NCBI GenBank assembly: GCA_024710805.1
Contig: JANJUB010000073.1
Coordinates: 1 to 64,000, forward strand
Origin: Fimbriimonadaceae bacterium
GTDB taxonomy: Bacteria; Armatimonadota; Fimbriimonadia; Fimbriimonadales; Fimbriimonadaceae
DNA length: 64,000 bases
Direction of reading: 5' to 3'
A program made the translations under genes and the position numbers. Positions 55,596 through 64,000 of this stretch are shown one piece after another; within the stretch, counting starts at the first letter, position 1; the number at the start of each line of letters is the position of its first letter. The notes beneath the pieces are model-generated. The model saw nothing but the letters and a program-made list of their open reading frames with translations, did no database searches and was not told the DNA's origin.

Positions 55596-56696
55596 TCAGA
55601 CCTTGGCTAGCTCACGCGCGAGCTCACCGGTAACCTGATAGCACTTTGCGCCAGCTGGATGATCGACCCAAAGGAGCTTCGAGGCGGGGTCATAGTGCCC
55701 AACGAGCGTAAGTTGATCACTGACTAGCCCGACCAGTCGTGCCTTCGCCGGCTTCTTTCCCTCAGGCTCGGTGAGTTTCAACGTGCCCTCTGCCTTGGAG
55801 CCTGTTGGCAATCGCCAGGCGCGCTCCAAAATGCTCTTGCTGGCCTGCTCGGTACCTGCCGAGCGCGACTGACTCAGGTCAGCTCCAAACACCATGATGG
55901 CTTCACCGGTGACCGCGTCGACAAGCACATTCTGCCACCCAAACCAAAACGAATACGCGAGCACGGCCCGCTTTTCGACAACATGTCCGCGATACTTGTC
56001 GCTCGCCCAGTAGGCAAAGGGCGCGGTGGCCTTGGCGAGTGCCTCGGGCGTCTGTTCAATTGAAGCACCGACCCAACGGAGTCCAAACCGGGTCTCCGGA
56101 GCAACGGCAATCGGCTTCACTTGCATGTACTTAGCCCAAGCGGCCTCATAGCAAGCCTCTTCGGTGAACTGGGGTCTCATGGAAGGGTCGGTAGTCCAGT
56201 CGAAAGAAGGCGCATGAAGCCGAAGAGGCTTTGAAGTCCGTGCATCTATAGCCAGATTAATGGGGGTGCGGTGCGTTGGGTAACCGTCCACCACGTACGA
56301 CCAACTCACCAGAAACCGGTTGCTGTCTTCACTGTAGACGCTCCGGTCAATGCGGGGTGTAAGACGTCCGGGCGCAAGCAACTTCAATACCGCGCCAACT
56401 CGCACGAGCAAAATGGGTTCACTCAACACTGGAATATGGGCAGTGTCGCGCTCAGGGGCAAACTGACCCCAGACAATCCTCGCATCGTCTGGGTGAAAAG
56501 AGACCGTGTCGTTGTTACTAAACACAAGGTCAGCTAGAACGCCAGGAGCTATGCGATACCGTATCGCCTGAGAACTCCAGCCCGATCCGCCGGTAGAGGC
56601 ACGCCAAATAGCTTGAAGTTTCTCCAGAGCCACGGATTCGTTGGGCAACGGGTCTGAGCCGGTGGATAGCGCAAGGTATGCGAGAAGTGACAACAT
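55596..56696 (-). CDS. Hypothetical secreted protein
   Basis: Start refined to MLSLLAYLALSTGSDPLP with upstream GGAG; 366 aa. Confidence 0.6.
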   Translation of the reverse strand: MLSLLAYLALSTGSDPLPNESVALEKLQAIWRASTGGSGWSSQAIRYRIAPGVLADLVFSNNDTVSFHPDDARIVWGQFAPERDTAHIPVLSEPILLVRVGAVLKLLAPGRLTPRIDRSVYSEDSNRFLVSWSYVVDGYPTHRTPINLAIDARTSKPLRLHAPSFDWTTDPSMRPQFTEEACYEAAWAKYMQVKPIAVAPETRFGLRWVGASIEQTPEALAKATAPFAYWASDKYRGHVVEKRAVLAYSFWFGWQNVLVDAVTGEAIMVFGADLSQSRSAGTEQASKSILERAWRLPTGSKAEGTLKLTEPEGKKPAKARLVGLVSDQLTLVGHYDPASKLLWVDHPAGAKCYQVTGELARELAKV

Positions 56697-56925
56697 TATT
56701 GTTCTCCAAGGGGAATGTCCAGTCGCGCCCAGTTCTTGAACGGATTGACACTGGCATTCCATTGCGTAAGAGTTAAGTATACGTAGTAGAAGTCGCGTCA
56801 AGGAATCACCGACGAGATCGTGATTCCAGGTATTTCTACCAGTATGTCACCTAGGCCAGTAGCTACTGTCAATCAGGAGAGTCGACTTGTGCCGTGGGCT
56901 CCTCAACGCTCGGTAGACTGAACCC

Positions 56926-57729
56926 ATGGAACGCCCCCTGCTCATCGGCATCGCCGGAGGTTCGGGATCGGGCAAGACGTACTTGGCGCGCAAGGTGCTG
57001 GGCATGGTGGGCGAGGCGGCCGCCCTCGTCAGTATGGATCAGTATTTCCGCAGCGTGGATGGCACGCGCAAGGTCGATGCCCACGACATCAACTTCGACC
57101 ACCCGGCCCACTTGGACCTCGACGGGATGGTGCGCGATTTGGAGCAGCTCATGCGCGGAGAGGTGGCGATGACGCCGGCGTATGACTTTGCGACGCAAAC
57201 CCAAACGCCCGCGGCGATCCGAGTCGAGCCTAAACCGGTGATCTTGGTCGAAGGGCTGTTCGTCCTCGCGGAGCCGGTGGCTCACCTCTTCGACCTCACG
57301 GTCTTCCTGGATGTCGAGGCCGACCAGCGCCTGATCGGGCGGATTCTGCGCGATGTGAAGGAGCGCGGCAGTTCGCTGGAGTGGGCGATCGACCGCTACC
57401 AGCGGTTCGTGCGACCGAGCTATGAGGTGTTTGTCGACCCGACCAAGCAATACGCCGATGTGGTGGTGGACTTCACCTATCGAAGGGCATTCTTCCAGGA
57501 GTTGCTCACGAATGCGATTGCGGTGGTGGTGAAGTCGAAGGTTCCGGTGCAGGAAGCGCTGCGCAAGTTGCGTGACGACCAGATTGCGCTTGGCCTGATG
57601 CCCGGGCGGGCCATGCGGCCGGTGGGGATCAACATTTTGGAGCTCGCGAAGATCTGCCCCGAGGATGTGTGCCCCTCGGTGGCCCCGATGCCGGCGGTAT
57701 CGCCGCACATCTTCGGGTCATCCACATGA
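56926..57729 (+). CDS. Uridine kinase/phosphoribulokinase family protein
   Basis: LIGIAGGSGSGKTYLARKVLG P-loop; VSMDQYFRS; INFDHPAHLDLDGMVRDLEQL; VILVEGLFVLAEP. Confidence 0.9.
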   Translation: MERPLLIGIAGGSGSGKTYLARKVLGMVGEAAALVSMDQYFRSVDGTRKVDAHDINFDHPAHLDLDGMVRDLEQLMRGEVAMTPAYDFATQTQTPAAIRVEPKPVILVEGLFVLAEPVAHLFDLTVFLDVEADQRLIGRILRDVKERGSSLEWAIDRYQRFVRPSYEVFVDPTKQYADVVVDFTYRRAFFQELLTNAIAVVVKSKVPVQEALRKLRDDQIALGLMPGRAMRPVGINILELAKICPEDVCPSVAPMPAVSPHIFGSST

Positions 57730-57758
57730 GCCTAGAGATTCTCGGTTGGTCAAAGACG

Positions 57759-57818
57759 CTCCCATCTTGAGGGGAGCTGGCTCGCTTAGCGAGACTGAGG
57801 GGTTTTGTTGACCCCCAT
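57759..57818 (+). repeat. Palindromic element upstream of DUF559 gene
   Basis: CTCCCATCTTGAGGGGAG then CTCGCTTAGCGAG then GAGGGG...CCCC. Confidence 0.5.
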
Positions 57819-57840
57819 CCATCATCCGCTAAAATCGGCC

Positions 57841-58188
57841 ATGGACGAGACAAGACGCCGGGCCCGTGAGCTGCGTCGCAACTCAACCGAGGCGGAAAAG
57901 GCACTATGGCGTCATTTGCGTGCGCGCCCCTTTGGGCTCAGATTCCGAAGGCAATACCCCATCCCGCCTTACATCGTTGACTTCTACTGTCCGAGCATCA
58001 GACTGGCGATCGAAGTCGACGGAGACAGCCACGAATGGCAGCGTGATTACGATGAGCACCGCGACAGAGCGATTCAAGCCAAGGGCGTCACCATCTTGCG
58101 CGTAGGCAACGACGAGGCCAGGCTCGACCCGGGATCGGTTCTTGACACGCTTGAGAAGCTGCTGATCCAGCAACGCAGCAAGAGTTGA
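57841..58188 (+). CDS. DUF559 (endonuclease-like) domain protein
   Basis: RRNSTEAEKALWRHLRARPFGLRFRRQYPIPPYIVDFYCPSIRLAIEVDGDSHEWQRDYDEHRDRAIQAKGVTILRVGN. Confidence 0.9.
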   Translation: MDETRRRARELRRNSTEAEKALWRHLRARPFGLRFRRQYPIPPYIVDFYCPSIRLAIEVDGDSHEWQRDYDEHRDRAIQAKGVTILRVGNDEARLDPGSVLDTLEKLLIQQRSKS

Positions 58189-58201
58189 GCTTATCTAGAC
58201 G

Positions 58202-58258
58202 AACCCCACCCCGGTTCGCGAACGCTCACCGACCCTCCCCTGCATGCAAGGGAGGGGT
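58202..58258 (-). repeat. Palindromic element downstream of DUF559 gene, inverted relative to upstream element
   Basis: Minus strand ACCCCTCCCTTGCATGCAGGGGAGGGT-CGGTGAGC-GTTCGCGAAC-CGGGGTGGGGTT. Confidence 0.55.
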
Positions 58259-58290
58259 ACTCAACTCGATGAAGTTGCATCCGCAAGTGG

Positions 58291-59568
58291 TTAGTCGTGC
58301 GAGCCAAACCGTTCGCGCGCGTACCGCTCGAGTCCCTCTCGATGGTCGGGGTGGGCGATGTTGATCAGCGCTCGTGCGCGCTGGCGGAGGTTCTTCCCGT
58401 ACAGATACGCAACCCCGTATTCGGTGATGATGTAGTGGACGTTGGCGCGGGTCGTCACCACGCCGCCACCAGGCTTGATTTCGGGCACGATTCGCGACTC
58501 GCCTCGGCTGGTCACCGACGGTAACGCGATCATCGGCTTTCCGCCTTCGGAGAGCGAGGCGCCGCGGATGAAGTCCATCTGGCCGCCAACGCCGCTGTAC
58601 ATCTTCGTGCCGATCGAGTCGGCGCAAACCTGGCCGGTAATATCGACCTCAATCGCGCTGTTGATCGCCACGACCTTCGGGTTGCGGCGGATGACCGCCG
58701 CGTCGTTGATGTAGGCGACATCGAGCATCGCCACTTGCGGATTGTCGTCGACGAAATCGAACAGCCTTCGCGACCCGAGCACGAAGCTGGCGACCAGCTT
58801 GCCGGGGTGGACACGCTTCTTGCTGCCGTTGATGACTCCCTTCTCGACCAACTCGATCACCCCGTCGGAGAACATCTCCGAGTGGACGCCGAGGTCCTTA
58901 TGGTGGGTCAGCGCGGCGAGGACGGCGTCCGGGATGCCGCCGATGCCCATTTGCAGGGTCGAGCCGTCTTCGATCAGCTCGGCGCAAAACCGCCCAATCT
59001 TGCTCTCGATCTCGCCCGGTGCGCCCGGCAAGTGCTCAGGGAGCGGCTCATGGTGTTCGCAAACCGCGGTCAGGCTGTCGACATGGATGACGCCATCGCC
59101 GTGGGTGCGCGGCATGTGGCGATTGATCTGGGCGATCACGCGCTTTGCGGAGAGCGTGGCGGCGCGGGTCGCTTCAATCGAAACGCCCAACGAACAGAAG
59201 CCATGGCGATCGGGGGGCGAAACCTGGATGAGGACGGCATCGAGGGGCAGAATGCCCTGAGTGAACATCTTCGGCACTTCGCTGAGGAACACCGGGATAA
59301 AGTCGGCGCGCCCGTCGTTCACTGCCCCACGAATATTGCCACCCACGAAGAGCGCATTCACTCGGAAGTGTCCTGCCATGTCGGGCGCGGCGTAGGGCGC
59401 AACCCCTTCGGTGTGGAGTTGGACGATCTCGACGTCGCGGAGTTGGTCCTTGCGTTCGGCGAGAGCTTTGACGAGCGCCTGAGGCGCTCCGGCCATGCCG
59501 TGGACATAAACTCGATCACCAGAACCAATCCCCGAAACGGCCTCTAGGGCCGACGCAGCAAGTTGCAT
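58291..59568 (-). CDS. Acetyl-CoA hydrolase/transferase family protein (4-hydroxybutyrate CoA-transferase-like)
   Basis: DRVYVHGMAGAPQALVKAL; LQMGIGGIPDAVLAALTHHKDLGVHSEMFSDGVIELVE; GVGGQMDFIRGASLSEGGKPMIALPS; YIITEYGVAYLYGKNLRQRARALINIAHPDHRE. Confidence 0.94.
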   Translation of the reverse strand: MQLAASALEAVSGIGSGDRVYVHGMAGAPQALVKALAERKDQLRDVEIVQLHTEGVAPYAAPDMAGHFRVNALFVGGNIRGAVNDGRADFIPVFLSEVPKMFTQGILPLDAVLIQVSPPDRHGFCSLGVSIEATRAATLSAKRVIAQINRHMPRTHGDGVIHVDSLTAVCEHHEPLPEHLPGAPGEIESKIGRFCAELIEDGSTLQMGIGGIPDAVLAALTHHKDLGVHSEMFSDGVIELVEKGVINGSKKRVHPGKLVASFVLGSRRLFDFVDDNPQVAMLDVAYINDAAVIRRNPKVVAINSAIEVDITGQVCADSIGTKMYSGVGGQMDFIRGASLSEGGKPMIALPSVTSRGESRIVPEIKPGGGVVTTRANVHYIITEYGVAYLYGKNLRQRARALINIAHPDHREGLERYARERFGSHD

Positions 59569-59607
59569 AGCTTCATTTTGAAAGGGCGTGCCCTATCCAT
59601 GCTTGGA

Positions 59608-60450
59608 TTACCGCCGCCGGAACAGGTCTTGGACCCGTGACTTCGCCATCTGCCAGATCGCTGAGACCCCTAGTAATGCGAGCCTGCCAACGGCCTTGCC
59701 CACTCCCTCATCCTCGACCAACGCGGCCCGTTCCATGCTCGCTTTGAACTCGAGGCCTAGTTCGGGAGCCTTCAGAAGCTCTTCCACCAAGACATGAAAC
59801 CGCTCGTGAGAGACCGTCGATCGAACCTCCAGAAACGAATGGGCTTGGGGATACATCGAGGAGTGCCACGGCAGAACCTCTCGCTCAGTGGCCGCGAACC
59901 ACTCCGCCCACCGCGTCCAATCCGCGTCTTCGACTCGAAACAGGAGATAGATGCATCCAAACGCGACGTACAGATAGTCTTCGTCCCACGGTTCGCTGTG
60001 AACGAGGAGCTCCACGAGCAGCTTGATCAGCGGCACGATGAGCTCAGGATCGAGTTCGGGAACTGCCGTGAGCAGCGCGCCGACTGAGTCCGCCTCCAGG
60101 AAACCCTCGTTGCTGGCCTCCCATGGTATGACGATGAGCGCGCAAGCGCAGAACGAGGTCGCAAGGTGTCGATCATGAGCTGGCCACTCGGCGGGCGCCC
60201 CCCAGCGCACCAGCTCAAGTACCTCGCGGGGATGCCAGTCGAGCCGTTGGTCCTCGCCCTCCCGACTGCGTACCCGCTTGAGAGCCTCGATATGCTCCCG
60301 CACGTCGTTGCCGTAATCCGCTTGAGCGATCGACTTCAGCAGCGAATCCGGAACCTGACTCCGGAGCAAGTCGAACAAGACGAAGCGGTCCGGTGGATAA
60401 CGCTCCACGATTTCGGAGGGTATTCGCAGTTCGTCGAAGTCCTCGCGCAC
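59608..60450 (-). CDS. Hypothetical protein (alpha-helical)
   Basis: 280-aa ORF, no opposing CDS, no recognised family. Confidence 0.6.
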   Translation of the reverse strand: MREDFDELRIPSEIVERYPPDRFVLFDLLRSQVPDSLLKSIAQADYGNDVREHIEALKRVRSREGEDQRLDWHPREVLELVRWGAPAEWPAHDRHLATSFCACALIVIPWEASNEGFLEADSVGALLTAVPELDPELIVPLIKLLVELLVHSEPWDEDYLYVAFGCIYLLFRVEDADWTRWAEWFAATEREVLPWHSSMYPQAHSFLEVRSTVSHERFHVLVEELLKAPELGLEFKASMERAALVEDEGVGKAVGRLALLGVSAIWQMAKSRVQDLFRRR

Positions 60451-60491
60451 GCAAGCAGTGTAGCCCTCACGTCACCCAGTAGACTCTTGAT

Positions 60492-61580
60492 ATGAAGTGG
60501 GCTTGGCGGATTGCCCGGATCGGTGGAGTGGATATCTTCATCCATTTCACCTTCCTGTTCCTGCTGGCTTGGATCGGGATAGCCCACTATTCGGAACGCC
60601 AAGAATTCACGGACGTCGTCGAAGGGATCGGGTTCATCCTGGTGATCTTCTTCATCGTGGTGCTCCACGAGTTCGGCCATTCGCTAGCGGCGCGCCGGTT
60701 CGGCATCAAGACGAAGGACATCACGTTGCTGCCGATTGGCGGCCTTGCTCGGCTGGAGCGCATGCCCGAGAAGCCCAGCCAAGAGCTGGTGGTGGCGATC
60801 GCGGGCCCGGCGGTCAACGTGGTCCTCGCGGTGGTCTTTGGGATCATCTTGACCCTGACTGGCGGGTGGAGCCCCGTCGAGGAGATCTCGGTGACCGGAG
60901 GATCGTTCATGGAGCGACTCTTCGCGGTCAACCTGATGCTCATCATCTTCAACCTGCTGCCGGCGTTCCCCATGGACGGCGGACGGGTGCTACGCGCGCT
61001 GTTAGCGATGCACAAGCCTTACGCAGAGGCCACGCGTCTCGCGGCCACGATCGGCCAAGCGATGGCCCTCCTGTTGGGGCTTGCCGGGATGTTCTTCAAC
61101 CCGATGCTCGTCTTCATCGCCCTCTTTGTCTGGGTCGGGGCCGCCCAGGAGGCACAAGGCGTCGAGACCAAGTCCGCCTTGGCGGGCGTGCCCATCGACG
61201 ATCTGATGATCCGCAGGTTTCAAGCCCTTCGTCGAACCGACTCCCTGGAGTCAGTGGTGGGCTACGTACTGGAGGGCTTCCAAGTCGACTTCCCCGTCAT
61301 CGACGACCACGGCCAAGTCGTGGGGATTCTCACGCGCAACGGTCTCCTCAATGGGCTGGCACGCCGCCAGCCCGACCTGCGGGTGATCGACGTGATGGAC
61401 ACCAACTTCTGCGTCGTCGACCGTTCGGAGACGGTAGAAACGGCGGTGCAACGACTGCAGACCGGCGACTGTACGACCCTGCCCGTCGTCGATCAAGGGC
61501 GGCTGGTGGGCCTGCTGACCATCGAGAATGTGGGCGAGTTCTTGCTGATCAAGCAGGCGCGGACTCAGACTCGCGTGTAG
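60492..61580 (+). CDS. M50 site-2 protease family protein with CBS domain pair
   Basis: VVLHEFGHSLAARRFGIKTKDITLLPIGGLARLERMPE; NLLPAFPMDGGRVLRALLAM; CBS VVGILTRNGLLNGLARR and LPVVDQGRLVGLLTIENVGEFL. Confidence 0.93.
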   Translation: MKWAWRIARIGGVDIFIHFTFLFLLAWIGIAHYSERQEFTDVVEGIGFILVIFFIVVLHEFGHSLAARRFGIKTKDITLLPIGGLARLERMPEKPSQELVVAIAGPAVNVVLAVVFGIILTLTGGWSPVEEISVTGGSFMERLFAVNLMLIIFNLLPAFPMDGGRVLRALLAMHKPYAEATRLAATIGQAMALLLGLAGMFFNPMLVFIALFVWVGAAQEAQGVETKSALAGVPIDDLMIRRFQALRRTDSLESVVGYVLEGFQVDFPVIDDHGQVVGILTRNGLLNGLARRQPDLRVIDVMDTNFCVVDRSETVETAVQRLQTGDCTTLPVVDQGRLVGLLTIENVGEFLLIKQARTQTRV

Positions 61581-62068
61581 GTGACCTTCATGAAGGCCGA
61601 CCACTCGCCCTGGTCATCTTGGGCATAAGAGGTCATCGTCCGCGTGTTCTCGTCGATCAACTCGATCACGTCTCGGTAGTTGGCGGTCTCGCCATCCTTC
61701 TCCATGTGGGGCCCTTCGCAATCGAGGGTCATCGTGCGGCCATCCTCACTCAGCGTGCCGACGTATTTCCAGAGATGCGACGATTGGTCGGCGATCCAAA
61801 ATCCGCGGTACTCCTTGAAGCTCACGTCGTAGCCGAGACCGGTCTTGTACTGCATCTGCTGGCCGCCCGGGACTTCTCCGTCGCCCTCGGTGAAGGCCCA
61901 CAGTCCGCCAAGGCTGACGACCCGCTCGCTGCCGCGGCTGGTCATCGTGCTCCCATCGGGCATCGTCATGACGGCTTCGGTGCGCCACTCGCCGAGCAAC
62001 TTCTTGAGCCACTCGTGCTCGGCGACCGGCCTCGTACCCATTCCTTCTGAACTCGTTTCGTTGCTCAT
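61565..62068 (-). CDS. DUF1579 family protein
   Basis: EHEWLKKLLGEWRTEAVMTMPDGSTMTSRGSERVVSLGGLWAFTEGDGEVPGGQQMQYKTGLGYD. Confidence 0.8.
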   Translation of the reverse strand: MSNETSSEGMGTRPVAEHEWLKKLLGEWRTEAVMTMPDGSTMTSRGSERVVSLGGLWAFTEGDGEVPGGQQMQYKTGLGYDVSFKEYRGFWIADQSSHLWKYVGTLSEDGRTMTLDCEGPHMEKDGETANYRDVIELIDENTRTMTSYAQDDQGEWSAFMKVTYTRV

Positions 62069-62108
62069 GTCATCCTCCCAGATTCGGCGAGCCTACCCCC
62101 GTGAAATG

Positions 62109-62136
62109 TGAAGGGCCGCCCAAAGGCGGCCCTTTT
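62109..62136. terminator. Rho-independent terminator hairpin
   Basis: AAGGGCCGCC-CAAA-GGCGGCCCTTTT, between two minus-strand genes. Confidence 0.7.
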
Positions 62137-62152
62137 GATGTTCTTCGGACCG

Positions 62153-62815
62153 TTACTGAGCCTTGCGGCGTCGGCGGAGCGCCATCACGCCCGCACCGAG
62201 AGCCAACGCAGCCATTGTTGCGGGCTCGGGCACCACAGCGTAGTGCAGTTCACCCACCATGGCTCGCGACGTGAAGAATGAGCCGGTGGTCGTAAAAGGA
62301 ACGGACCGCGCATCACCGGTCGTCGCCTGCAGGAACGAATCGCTGTAGACGCTGTACGGGGGCGTGCCCGTGCCGAAATAGCGAGGACCAACGCCCAAGA
62401 AACGCAAGGCGACGCCCACCGTTTGACCAGAACCGACCGCGATATCGGGGATATCGATCAGTTCGGACACCTGGCTAGCCACGGGTCCCTGGACGGCGGC
62501 CGCGGTTCCGAGAAATGTCCAACCGGCGGACGAACTGCCTGGCCCCGAACCAACCGGACCACCGAGACCACTACCGGCAAAGGTGTAAACCTCGACGTTG
62601 AATCCGACACCAGCCCCTCCGGTATTGGCCGTCTTAAGGTGGGTCACGTTCAGGGGACTGCTCAGCGCCTGCACATCGAAGAAAATGGCCCATCCGGCGC
62701 TGCCGCCGTTGTTGGCTGGACCGGGATTAAGATTGAGAATCTGCCCAAACGCCGATCCGGTAGCTATGGCCATCACAGCGAAGGACGAGGTTAGTCGTTT
62801 GAGATCTACTGACAT
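62153..62815 (-). CDS. PEP-CTERM sorting domain-containing secreted protein
   Basis: Start refined to MSVDLKRLTSSFAVMAIATGSAFGQ; C-term VPEPATMAALALGAGVMALRRRRKAQ. Confidence 0.85.
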   Translation of the reverse strand: MSVDLKRLTSSFAVMAIATGSAFGQILNLNPGPANNGGSAGWAIFFDVQALSSPLNVTHLKTANTGGAGVGFNVEVYTFAGSGLGGPVGSGPGSSSAGWTFLGTAAAVQGPVASQVSELIDIPDIAVGSGQTVGVALRFLGVGPRYFGTGTPPYSVYSDSFLQATTGDARSVPFTTTGSFFTSRAMVGELHYAVVPEPATMAALALGAGVMALRRRRKAQ

Positions 62816-62930
62816 GCACTCACTATAATCGTTTCTGGCTTCTTTGCCAAGAGCAATCGACAAAAACCCGGTAATTTTTCGCGTTCACCCTTGACCTGAC
62901 AACAAAGGAGATGAACCATACTATTGGACT

Positions 62931-63629
62931 ATGCTCATCGGCCTGCTCGTCCTAGCAAGCAAGACAGATGTCCGACATCAGCAAACAACCTTGACCACAG
63001 CGAAGGTTGATGTGGTTTCCGTGCCCATGTCGTCGGGCAAGTACCGAATCGATGTCATCCTTCCTTCCGGCTTTCCCGGCTCAGACGAAGACTTTGGCTC
63101 GATGGTGAAGCGGCCCGGGCTGGTCGCGGCGATCAACGGCGCTTACTTTGACCGCTACTCAAAGAAGCCGATCGGCGACATTTGGTCGGGGGGCAGATTG
63201 CGGCACTTCGGCGCGATGGGTACTGCGCTGACCGTGGGGACTGACGGCACCTTGGACATATCCCGCGTCCAGCGGCATAAGCGAGTGGATTGGTCCGCGT
63301 ACGAGACCGTTCTCGCGTGCGGCCCCGCCCTTGTCTTGGAAGGCCAGATTGACTGCGACCCCGCCAGCGAGGGTTTCCGCGATCCGGCGGTGATGGGGCG
63401 AGTGCCACGAATGGGGGTCGGTTACACCGACGCGGGCGACTTGATGTTGGTCCGGTGCGCCAAATCGGTTACGTTTCGCGAGTTCGCCGACGTGATGCGG
63501 CAACTCGGTTGCCGCGAGGCGATGAACCTCGACAGCGGTGCCAGCTCGGCGCTGTGGATGAAAGGCAAGACGATCGTCCCCGCGGGGCGTCGGCTGACCA
63601 ACGTGATTGGCGTGTTCGCTAAGGGCTAG
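62931..63629 (+). CDS. Phosphodiester glycosidase family protein (NAGPA-like)
   Basis: GLVAAINGAYFDRYSKKPIGDIWSGGRL ... MGVGYTDAGDLMLVRC ... GCREAMNLDSGASSALWMKGK. Confidence 0.85.
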   Translation: MLIGLLVLASKTDVRHQQTTLTTAKVDVVSVPMSSGKYRIDVILPSGFPGSDEDFGSMVKRPGLVAAINGAYFDRYSKKPIGDIWSGGRLRHFGAMGTALTVGTDGTLDISRVQRHKRVDWSAYETVLACGPALVLEGQIDCDPASEGFRDPAVMGRVPRMGVGYTDAGDLMLVRCAKSVTFREFADVMRQLGCREAMNLDSGASSALWMKGKTIVPAGRRLTNVIGVFAKG

Positions 63630-63696
63630 ATGTCCTTGAACGCAAAGAAGTCCGCCCGCCGAATCAGCGGACGGACTTCCTAGTAGTCGGCCTCAC

Positions 63697-64000
63697 TTAA
63701 GACTTGCGGGACTTGAGGCGACGTCGGACGAAGAGACCAGCGGAAGCCAGTCCCAAGCCCATGGTGAAGGGCTCCGGTACGACGCCCGGACTGTAGCGGA
63801 GACTATTGTCGATCGCCAGCGTTCCGAACTGATTGTGCGAAAACCAACCGTAGCGGTTCCCACCCACATTGGCGGCGACATCGGCCGGATTGCTGAGGGT
63901 CCACGAGTGCAGGAGGGCTCCACCGGCGGCACGCAGCCTCATATCGACACTGAGCACGCCGCCGACAATACCGAAGGAGTGTTCCATCGTGTACCAGCCG
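63697..64000 (-). CDS. PEP-CTERM protein, C-terminal part (runs off the window)
   Basis: C-term VVPEPFTMGLGLASAGLFVRRRLKSRKS; coding frame appears to continue past the window edge. Confidence 0.7.
   Translation of the reverse strand, partial: GWYTMEHSFGIVGGVLSVDMRLRAAGGALLHSWTLSNPADVAANVGGNRYGWFSHNQFGTLAIDNSLRYSPGVVPEPFTMGLGLASAGLFVRRRLKSRKS

Noticed and set aside
60497-62050. 517-aa plus-strand ORF over the M50-CBS protease
   Set aside because: Alternative frame of the real M50 gene (HEFGH, NLLPAFPMDGG lie in the other frame); R/P/G-rich noise.

Overview
GC-rich bacterial chromosomal window. PEP-CTERM proteins, DUF1559-style prepilin-like proteins ([28 protein letters not shown]) and secreted hydrolases together suggest an Armatimonadota/Fimbriimonadia-like organism; this lineage is an inference. 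I support about 50 protein genes. Housekeeping or recognisable genes: hppD, purF, ppc, pdhA/pdhB, a pabB-pabC fusion, queA, dxr, an RseP-type protease, trxB, flagellin, a LacI regulator with a GH13 amylase, M14 and M28 peptidases, a CocE-type hydrolase, an SLC5 symporter, an acyl-CoA transferase and an M50-CBS protease. I saw no rRNA, tRNA, CRISPR array, transposase or prophage. Most notable signals: (i) intergenic hairpins at 33.2 kb, four with identical 7-bp stem/10-nt loop geometry and stem covariation, related to a second hairpin-repeat cluster at 38.4-39.3 kb; (ii) four paralogous ~490-aa lipoproteins with a near-invariant C-terminal domain; (iii) an array of TTAAT repeats at 11-bp period upstream of a pseudopilin gene; (iv) a LacI operator overlapping a promoter, with a second near-identical palindrome inside the downstream amylase gene; (v) a sigma28-type flagellin promoter; (vi) a convergent pair of nearly identical PEP-CTERM gene ends forming a long inverted repeat at the left edge; (vii) a DUF559 gene flanked by inverted palindromic elements. 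All calls were made by reading the sequence; no database search was run.
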